Below, in pieces: positions 58,020 to 64,000 of a stretch of DNA of 64,000 bases. Source of the DNA: Streptomyces cinnabarinus (GTDB taxonomy: Bacteria; Actinomycetota; Actinomycetes; Streptomycetales; Streptomycetaceae). Under the pieces are notes generated by a model that worked only from the letters and a program-made list of their open reading frames with translations, made no database searches and was not told where the DNA came from. Each line of letters opens with the position of its first letter. Within the stretch, counting starts at the first letter, position 1. The position numbers and the translations under genes are program-made. The stretch spans positions 3,348,001 through 3,412,000 of the forward strand of contig NZ_CP114413.1 of assembly GCF_027270315.1 (NCBI RefSeq). The letters are read 5' to 3'.

Positions 58020-59180
58020 ATGCATCTGTCAGCCACCGACCCTCCGCCTCGGGTCCTGCATCTGACCCAGCCCGTGGACGGCGGGGTCGCCCGCGTCGTG
58101 ACAGACCTGGCGCGTGCCCAGCTCGCGGCCGGTCTCCAGGTCACCGTGGGCTGCCCGCACAGCGCCCTGAGCGCCGAACTGGGGGCGCTCGGCGCCAAGG
58201 TGCGCGCCTGGTCCGCCACCCGCACGCCGGGCCCGACACTCGTTCGAGAGGTACGGCTGCTCAGCCGGCTGATCGAGGACGTACGGCCCGACCTGGTGCA
58301 CGCGCACAGCGCCAAGGCCGGTCTGGCCGGGCGGCTCGCGCTGCGGGGGCGGATCCCGACGGTGTTCCAGCCGCACGCCTGGTCGTTCGAGGCGGTCGGC
58401 GGCGGCATGGCGGCGCTGGCGCTCAACTGGGAGCGCAGGGCCGCGCGTTGGGCCGCGCGGGTGGTGTGCGTGAGCGAGGCCGAGCGGCTGACCGGGGTAC
58501 GGGCCGGGATCCAGGGCCGGTACACGGTGATCCCCAACGGCATCGACCCCGAGCGCTTCCACCCCGCCGCCGTCGGCACCGTACGCGCCGGGCTGCTGCC
58601 GGACGTCGACCCCGCCGCGCCGCTCGTGGTGTGCGTCGGACGGCTGTGCCGGCAGAAGGGGCAGGACCTGCTGCTGCGGGCCTGGACCACGGTGGTGGAA
58701 CGGGTGCCCGGGGCCCGCCTCGTGCTGGTCGGCGAGGGTCCCGACGGCGGCCCGCTGCGGGCCAGAGCGCCGAAGTCGGTGCTGTTCACGGGGGCCGTCA
58801 CCGATGCCGCCCCCTGGTACCAGGCCGCCGATCTGGTCGTGCTGCCCTCGCGCTGGGAGGGCATGGCGCTCGCCCCGCTGGAGGCCATGGCGTGCGGGCG
58901 CCCGGTCGTGGTGACCGATGTGGACGGCGCCCGCGAGAGCCTGCCGCTCCCCCTCGCACCGCACTGCCTGGTGCCCCCGCGCGACCCGGCCCGGCTCGCC
59001 GCCGCCGTGGTCGAGCTGCTGCGCGACCCGCTGCTGCGCGAGTCCCTCGGCCACCAGGGGCGCCGACACGTCCTGTCCACACACGACGTGCGGCACACCG
59101 CCGAGGCGGTCGCCGGGGTCTACCGCGACCTGCTGGCACACCCAGTGCCCTCCGAGTACAGGGAGTCCATCCACTCGTGA
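58020..59180 (+). CDS. GT4-family glycosyltransferase
   Basis: A 386-residue GT-B glycosyltransferase: N-terminal VLHLTQPVDGGVARVVTDLA, acceptor-side DLVHAHSAKAGLAGR, and donor-side VVCVGRLCRQKGQDLL and SRWEGMALAPLEAMACGRPVV (E-x7-E motif; split here). It transfers a sugar from a nucleotide sugar to the lipid-linked glycan made by this operon. The stop overlaps the GTG of the next gene. Confidence 0.88.
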   Translation: MHLSATDPPPRVLHLTQPVDGGVARVVTDLARAQLAAGLQVTVGCPHSALSAELGALGAKVRAWSATRTPGPTLVREVRLLSRLIEDVRPDLVHAHSAKAGLAGRLALRGRIPTVFQPHAWSFEAVGGGMAALALNWERRAARWAARVVCVSEAERLTGVRAGIQGRYTVIPNGIDPERFHPAAVGTVRAGLLPDVDPAAPLVVCVGRLCRQKGQDLLLRAWTTVVERVPGARLVLVGEGPDGGPLRARAPKSVLFTGAVTDAAPWYQAADLVVLPSRWEGMALAPLEAMACGRPVVVTDVDGARESLPLPLAPHCLVPPRDPARLAAAVVELLRDPLLRESLGHQGRRHVLSTHDVRHTAEAVAGVYRDLLAHPVPSEYRESIHS

Positions 59181-60604
59181 CTGCCGACAGCACCGTCCCC
59201 CCGCCCGGCGGGCGGCCACGGGATCACGGTTTCTCGCCCGTCTCCGTCATGCCCCGGCTCGGCCCGGCCACCGGTTTCCGCTTGCCGGCCCGCAGAGCCC
59301 GGCCACGCCCCGCCTCCCCCGTACCGCTGCTCGCCGCGGACACCGTGGCCGCGCTACTGGCCACCCTGGCGCTCACCGGCGCCCAGCGCCGCCCGCTGCT
59401 GGTCGCGCTGCTGGTGGCCGCCTCGCTGCTGCTGCGCCCGCACCTGCCCCGGCCCATCGCCGGCGTACTGGACGAACTGCCCGCCGTCTGCGGCCGGATC
59501 GCGGTGGCCTGGCTGGCGCTGGCCACCGCGGCCGCCGTACACGCCCCGGGCATGCCGATCGGCCGGCGCGCCCTCCTGCTCGGCTTCCTCCTCCAGTGCG
59601 CCGCGAGCTGCGCGCTGCGCGCGCTGGTGCACCGGCGGCGGACCACCGCCCTGCTCCAGCGGCCGCGCGCCGCACTGGTCATCGGCCCGGCCGCGACCGC
59701 CCAGCGGGTGGCCGCCGGGGTGCTGCGCCATCCGCGGTGCGGGGTACGGCCGGTGGGCATCGTCGCCGACGACCCCGACGGCACCGAGGGCCTGCCCGTG
59801 CTGACCACCGGCGAGGAGGTGCAGCGGGCGCTGATCCAGAACGGCGTCCGGGACGTCCTCGCCGTGCATCCGTCGGTACGGTCCGGGCGGGCCCCGCTGC
59901 TGCGGGCGCTCGCCGAGTCGGGGTGCGCGGTGTGGGAGGTCGACGCGGACTCCCCGGCCTATGCCACCCGCGGCCAGCTCGCCGGGTTCGCCTGCCGCCG
60001 GCTGGACATGGGGACGGCCCGGCGGCCCGGCAGCGCGGGCAAGCGACTGTTCGACGTGACCGTGTCCGGGACGCTGTTGCTGCTGGTCAGCCCGCTGCTG
60101 ATGCTGTTCGCCGTGGTGCTGCGGCTGACCGACGGGCCCGGTGTGGTCTTCCGGCAGGAGCGCATCGGCAAGGACGGGCGCCCCTTCACCCTGCTGAAGT
60201 TCCGCACCCACCGCCCGGTCGACGCGCACGAGTCGGCGACCCGCTGGAGCGTGGCCGACGAGGTGCGCATGTCGTGGTTCTGCCGCTTCCTGCGCCGCAG
60301 TTCGCTGGACGAGCTGCTCCAGCTGTGGAACGTGCTGTGGGGCGATATGAGCCTGGTCGGCCCGCGCCCCGAACGCCCGTACTTCGTCGGGAAGTTCAGC
60401 CAGACCTACCCCGGCTACGCGGCCCGCCACCGGATGCGGACCGGTATCACCGGGCTCGCCCAGATCCAGGGGCTGCGCGGCGACACGTCCATCGAGGACC
60501 GGGCGCGGTTCGACAACGCCTATATCGACAACTGGTCGCTGTGGCAGGACGTCTGCATCCTGCTGCGCACCGCGGCCTCGCTCGTGCGTCCGACAGGGAG
60601 CTGA
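59177..60604 (+). CDS. Exopolysaccharide priming sugar-phosphate transferase
   Basis: A 475-residue protein. The N-terminal half is membrane-spanning (segments about 55-145), followed by a CoA-binding-like Rossmann part (ALVIGPAATAQRVAAGVL). The C-terminal bacterial sugar transferase domain reads GKRLFDVTVSGTLLLLVSPL, FRQERIGKDGRPFTLLKFRT, and DMSLVGPRPERPYFV. It puts the first sugar phosphate on undecaprenyl phosphate. GTG start coupled to the glycosyltransferase gene. Confidence 0.9.
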   Translation: MTADSTVPPPGGRPRDHGFSPVSVMPRLGPATGFRLPARRARPRPASPVPLLAADTVAALLATLALTGAQRRPLLVALLVAASLLLRPHLPRPIAGVLDELPAVCGRIAVAWLALATAAAVHAPGMPIGRRALLLGFLLQCAASCALRALVHRRRTTALLQRPRAALVIGPAATAQRVAAGVLRHPRCGVRPVGIVADDPDGTEGLPVLTTGEEVQRALIQNGVRDVLAVHPSVRSGRAPLLRALAESGCAVWEVDADSPAYATRGQLAGFACRRLDMGTARRPGSAGKRLFDVTVSGTLLLLVSPLLMLFAVVLRLTDGPGVVFRQERIGKDGRPFTLLKFRTHRPVDAHESATRWSVADEVRMSWFCRFLRRSSLDELLQLWNVLWGDMSLVGPRPERPYFVGKFSQTYPGYAARHRMRTGITGLAQIQGLRGDTSIEDRARFDNAYIDNWSLWQDVCILLRTAASLVRPTGS

Positions 60605-60606
60605 CG

Positions 60607-61908
60607 ATGACGAGCCTCGTCCTCGCCGCGCCCCGCGCCCTCTCCCCGGTGCTCCCGGTGGTGGCCGTCGTGGCCGTGCTCGCGCTGCCGGTCAGCCCCG
60701 GCGGCGAGGGCGGCGCGGGCCCGGCCGACGCGCTCTCCGCGCTGATCGTCCTCTACGCCGCGATCCGGGTCGTCCGGGACCGGCGGCGCCCGCTGTCCCC
60801 GACGGCGGCCGTGGTGCTGGGCCTGCCCGTGGTGGGGCTCGCGGTCGCGGCGGTGGGCGCGGACTCGCCCGGCGCCGGGCTCACCGGCATGGGCCGCTAT
60901 CTCCAGGTGTTCGTGCTGGTCCCGGCGGCCGTGGCGCTGCTGGTCCGGGACCGGGTCGACTTCCGGCTGCTGGCCTGGTCGTTCGTCGCCCTGGCGGGCT
61001 GGCAGGGCGCCATCGGCGTGCACCAGTACGTCACCGGGACCGGCGCCTCCTACCAGGGCGAGCAGATCCGCGCGGTCGGCACCTTCGGGGCACAGGACGT
61101 GATGGGGATGGCGACCGTCGTCTCCTTCGGAGTGGTCTGCGCGGTGGGCCTGGCCCTCGGCCGCGCTCCGGTACGACAGCGTGCCCTGGCCGCGGTCTGC
61201 GCCCTCGCCCTCCTGCTGCCGCTCGCGCTGTCCTTCAGCCGGGGCGCCTGGATCGCGACCGCGGTGACCTGTGCGGTGCAGCTGGCGCTCGGCGGGCTGC
61301 GGCGGGCGCTGAAGGTGGGCGCGACGGTGGCCGCGGCGGCGGTCATCCTGGTCGGCGGGTTCGGGGTCGGCACGGCCATGCTCCAGGAGCGGATCAGCAG
61401 CATCACCCAGGTCACGGCCGCCCCCGACCAGTCCGTCACCGACCGGTACAGCATGTGGGCCGCCGCTCTCGGCATGTGGCGCGAACAGCCGCTGACCGGC
61501 GTGGGGTTGAAAGGCTTCCCCGAACACCGGGACGCGCACTCCTCGCTCGCCCTGTCCGCCGGCAGCGACACCGAGGGCGCCGGAGCGGCGTTCGTCCGGC
61601 AGCCGCTGCTCTCCCCGCACAACATGTATCTGCTCGTCCTCGCCGAGCAGGGCCTGATCGGCCTGCTGGCGCTCGCGGGCGGCTGGCTGGCCCTGCTGGT
61701 GTGCGCGGTGCGGCGGCTGATCCGGGTGCGCGCGGCGGGCTCGGGCCTGGACTGCGGGCTCGTCGCCTGCGGGCTGCTGGTGTGGCAGCTCACGGACTTC
61801 GCCTACGCCGACATCGGCGGCCCGTCGACCGTGCTGACCGCGGTCTGCCTGGGCCTCGTGGCCTGGTGGGCACTGGCCCCGAGCCCCGGGGAGGCCACGC
61901 CCCGATGA
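60607..61908 (+). CDS. O-antigen-ligase/Wzy-like polysaccharide polymerase
   Basis: A 433-residue membrane protein with about ten to twelve hydrophobic segments and a large outside loop carrying PLTGVGLKGFPEHRD and SPHNMYLLVLAEQGLIG, the Wzy_C/O-antigen ligase hallmark. It polymerises or ligates lipid-linked repeat units. It begins 3 bp after the preceding gene and overlaps the next (ATGA). Confidence 0.86.
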   Translation: MTSLVLAAPRALSPVLPVVAVVAVLALPVSPGGEGGAGPADALSALIVLYAAIRVVRDRRRPLSPTAAVVLGLPVVGLAVAAVGADSPGAGLTGMGRYLQVFVLVPAAVALLVRDRVDFRLLAWSFVALAGWQGAIGVHQYVTGTGASYQGEQIRAVGTFGAQDVMGMATVVSFGVVCAVGLALGRAPVRQRALAAVCALALLLPLALSFSRGAWIATAVTCAVQLALGGLRRALKVGATVAAAAVILVGGFGVGTAMLQERISSITQVTAAPDQSVTDRYSMWAAALGMWREQPLTGVGLKGFPEHRDAHSSLALSAGSDTEGAGAAFVRQPLLSPHNMYLLVLAEQGLIGLLALAGGWLALLVCAVRRLIRVRAAGSGLDCGLVACGLLVWQLTDFAYADIGGPSTVLTAVCLGLVAWWALAPSPGEATPR

Positions 61909-63572
61909 CGGTGACGCCTCCGCGGACCGGCGCCGACGGCTCGGCGACCCTGCCGTCGGCGCGCTCCGGTGACCCCGGACCGGTCCGGGACCGTACCGAA
62001 CTCGCCCCTGTCTCCCGGAAGTTCCTGGCCCGCGCCACCCTCGTCACCGCGGTGCTGTCGATCGCCGGTGCCCTGCTGGGGCTGGCCCGTGACCAGGCGC
62101 TGGCCCGGCTGTTCGGGGCGGGCAGCGAGACGGACGCCTTCCTGGTCGCGTGGACCGTGCCGGAGTTCGCCTCGACCCTGCTGATCGAGGACGGCCTGGC
62201 CTTCGCGCTGGTCCCGGCGTTCAGCCTGGCGCTGGCCCGCCGCGCCCAGGGCGCCCCCGGCGACCCGGTACGGGCGCTGGTCGCCGCCACCCTGCCCAAG
62301 CTGACGCTCACCCTGATCGGCGCCGCCGCACTGGCCTTCGTCACCGCCCCCTACCTGGTCGAGGCCCTCGCGCCCGGTCTGCCCGACCCCGCCCTCGCCG
62401 TCGACTGCACCCGGCTGACCACGACCTGCGTCCTGAGCTTCGGGCTCGCCGGGTACTTCAGCGCGGTCCTGCGGGCCCACCGGCGCTTCCTGGTACCGGC
62501 CGCGATCTACGTGGCGTACAACACCGGCATCATCACGGCGATGTTCGTCCTCGGCGGGCGCTGGGGGGTGCGTTCGGCGGCGGTGGGTGTGGCGGTGGGC
62601 GGCGCCCTGATGGTCGCTGTCCAACTGCCGTCCGTCCTCGGGAGGTTGCGCCGCAAGGCGGCCGCGGCGCAGGCGGAGTCGGCCCCCAGTGAGGGACAGG
62701 CCGTGACCCTCGCGCTGGTCGGGACCGTGCTGCTGTTCGCGTTGTGCCGGCAGTCGCAGGTCCTCATCGAGCGCTTCCTCGCCTCCGGTCTGCCCGCCGG
62801 GTCCATCTCGCACCTGAACTACGCGCAGAAGGTCGCCCAGATCCCGATGACGCTCTCGCTGATGCTGTGCACGGTCACCTTCCCGGTGGTGGCACGCGCG
62901 ATGGCCGAGGGCGACACCGACCTGGCCCGCGCCCGGGTGGAGCGCGATCTGGCGCTGGCCGCCTGTGTGGTGCTGCTCGGCGCGTCCACGGTCATCGCCT
63001 GCGCCCCGCAGATCATCGAACTGCTCTTCCAGCGCGGCGCGTTCACCGAGCGGGACACCGCGGCCACGGCCGGGGTGATGCGCGTCTACGCCCTCGGACT
63101 GCTCGGCCAGACCCTGGTCGGCGCCCTGATCCGCTCCTATTTCTCGGCGGGCCGCCCCACCTGGTTCCCGCTCGCCACGATGGCCGTCGGCATCGTCGTC
63201 ACCACCTGGATCGGCGTGGCGACGGTGGGCCCCTGGGGCATGCACGGCATCGCCGCCGCCAACGCCGCCGGCATCACCGTCACCGCCGTCCTGCTCCTCG
63301 CCGGGATGCGCCGCCGCGCGGTCCCGGTGCGCACCCGGCGGGTGCTGCACGAACTGAGCAAGCCGGTCCGGGCCGCGGCGCTCGCGACCGTGGCCGGCGC
63401 CCTGGTCGCCGCCCGCCTCGACACCCCTCTGTCCGGTCTGGCCGCCGGGGCGGCCACCGTGACCGGCGTGTTCCTCCTGCTCGGCCTGGGCCTCGGTGCC
63501 CAGGGTCTGACCCCCGCACTGCACTCCGTACGCACCGTCACGCAAAGGCTCCGCCATGTCCGTTTCCGTTGA
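61905..63572 (+). CDS. MurJ/Wzx-like lipid-linked oligosaccharide flippase
   Basis: A 555-residue MATE/MVF-fold protein with 14 membrane segments. ALLGLARDQALARLFGAGSE and TDAFLVAWTVPEF are the MurJ opening; LNYAQKVAQIPMTLSLML and ALLGASTVIACAPQI-like stretches follow. In this operon it most likely flips the exopolysaccharide unit; the housekeeping MurJ will be elsewhere. The next gene starts 17 bp before its end. Confidence 0.86.
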   Translation: MTVTPPRTGADGSATLPSARSGDPGPVRDRTELAPVSRKFLARATLVTAVLSIAGALLGLARDQALARLFGAGSETDAFLVAWTVPEFASTLLIEDGLAFALVPAFSLALARRAQGAPGDPVRALVAATLPKLTLTLIGAAALAFVTAPYLVEALAPGLPDPALAVDCTRLTTTCVLSFGLAGYFSAVLRAHRRFLVPAAIYVAYNTGIITAMFVLGGRWGVRSAAVGVAVGGALMVAVQLPSVLGRLRRKAAAAQAESAPSEGQAVTLALVGTVLLFALCRQSQVLIERFLASGLPAGSISHLNYAQKVAQIPMTLSLMLCTVTFPVVARAMAEGDTDLARARVERDLALAACVVLLGASTVIACAPQIIELLFQRGAFTERDTAATAGVMRVYALGLLGQTLVGALIRSYFSAGRPTWFPLATMAVGIVVTTWIGVATVGPWGMHGIAAANAAGITVTAVLLLAGMRRRAVPVRTRRVLHELSKPVRAAALATVAGALVAARLDTPLSGLAAGAATVTGVFLLLGLGLGAQGLTPALHSVRTVTQRLRHVRFR

Positions 63573-64000
63573 CACCGGCCCGCGCCTCGGGCCCCGCCCA
63601 GGTCCGGTCCCGTGGGTGGCGATGTACCACTCCGTGGGTGACTGCTCGGACGACCCGTACCGGATCACCGTCACCCCCGAGCGCCTCGACGAACAGCTCG
63701 GCCGACTGCGCCGCCGCGGCCTCAGAGGCGTGTCCATGGCCGAACTGCTCGCCGCCCGCGCCCGGGGCGAGCGACGCGGTCTGGTCGGGCTCACCTTCGA
63801 CGACGGCTATGCCGACTTCCTCGACCACGCCCTGCCGGTGCTGCGCCGCCACGACTGCGGCGCCACCCTCTTCGTCCTGCCCGGCAGGCTCGGCGGTGAC
63901 AACGCCTGGGACCCGCTCGGCCCGCGCAAGCCCCTGCTGACCGCCGACGGCATCCGGCGGGCCGCCGAGGCCGGGGTGGAGATCGGTTCGCACGGACTGA
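63556..64000 (+). CDS. Polysaccharide deacetylase (NodB homology), 3' partial
   Basis: The first 148 residues of a CE4-type deacetylase; the gene runs off the window. Visible are VAMYHSVGD, the metal-binding TFDDGYADFLDHALPVL with the catalytic Asp pair, and GSHGL with a zinc-ligand His. It would remove acetyl groups from N-acetylated sugars of the exopolysaccharide. The ATG lies inside the flippase gene, so it is part of the same operon. Confidence 0.87.
   Translation, partial: MSVSVDTGPRLGPRPGPVPWVAMYHSVGDCSDDPYRITVTPERLDEQLGRLRRRGLRGVSMAELLAARARGERRGLVGLTFDDGYADFLDHALPVLRRHDCGATLFVLPGRLGGDNAWDPLGPRKPLLTADGIRRAAEAGVEIGSHGL

Noticed and set aside
1..64000. CRISPR arrays, insertion sequences, tRNA or rRNA genes
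   Set aside because: I saw no spaced direct-repeat array, no transposase, no integrase and no recognisable tRNA or rRNA sequence in the window.

Overview
The window is typical Streptomyces chromosome: very high GC with strong third-position GC bias, two chaplin genes, a melC1/melC2-type tyrosinase pair, a bldA-type TTA codon in a pathway regulator, and long runs of overlapping start/stop codons. About 50 kb of it is specialised metabolism; the last 13 kb is ordinary Streptomyces cell-surface and exopolysaccharide genes.

Region 1 (1-19345) is a fosfazinomycin-type phosphonate-hydrazide locus. A plus-strand operon (1-11421, cut at the left edge) holds the nitrous acid/hydrazine branch in the order fzmR-Q-P-O-N-M-L, then a thymidylate-kinase-like gene and an MFS exporter. 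A convergent minus-strand operon (19345-11471) holds a 22-residue peptide, fzmA (asparagine synthetase), fzmB (methyltransferase), PEP mutase, phosphonopyruvate decarboxylase, a metallophosphoesterase, an ATP-grasp ligase and a TauD-type dioxygenase. Known chemistry gives L-Asp -> nitrous acid (FzmM/L), then acetylhydrazine (Q/R), hydrazine (O) and glutamylhydrazide (N). In parallel PEP gives phosphonoacetaldehyde and methyl hydroxyphosphonoacetate (C/D/B/G). No equivalent of the published N-methyltransferase FzmH or the Val-tRNA-dependent FzmI is visible. Instead FzmA has a C-terminal PqqD-like (RRE) domain, and just upstream lies a strong-RBS small ORF with a lasso-leader-like YxxP motif. 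That peptide ends in Val-Arg, the very dipeptide whose C-terminus carries the hydrazide in fosfazinomycin A. A perfect 14-bp stem-loop separates peptide and fzmA. I propose a peptide-scaffolded (RiPP-like) route to the hydrazide; this is the most interesting signal in the window.

Region 2 (19437-50822) looks like a second, adjoining or fused pathway. A MocR regulator is followed by a minus-strand operon for guanidine chemistry: YqcI/YcgG N-hydroxylase-like, SDR, amidinotransferase and MOSC protein, closed by a terminator. A divergent TTA-containing LuxR-type regulator follows. Then comes a 25-kb minus-strand run (transcribed 50822 -> 25655): two type II thioesterases, three NRPS proteins (predicted Thr, an uncertain aliphatic residue, Ser), AzlC/AzlD exporter, nitrilase-like hydrolase, MFS exporter, heme-oxygenase-like diiron protein, two ATP-grasp ligases, an N-acetylglutamate-synthase/[2Fe-2S] ferredoxin fusion, a solute-binding-like protein, an S9 peptidase and an ArgB-like kinase. 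The NRPS is odd: relict condensation domains, an adenylation-less last module, an HNxxxDG condensation motif and a cysteine-type thioesterase. Small ORFs lie at the heads of both minus-strand operons in this region.

Region 3 (51033-64000): a D-2-hydroxyacid dehydrogenase, chaplins, tyrosinase pair, VKOR, small secreted proteins with clear hairpin terminators, and an exopolysaccharide operon (GT4, priming sugar transferase, O-antigen-ligase-like polymerase, MurJ/Wzx-like flippase, polysaccharide deacetylase cut by the right edge).
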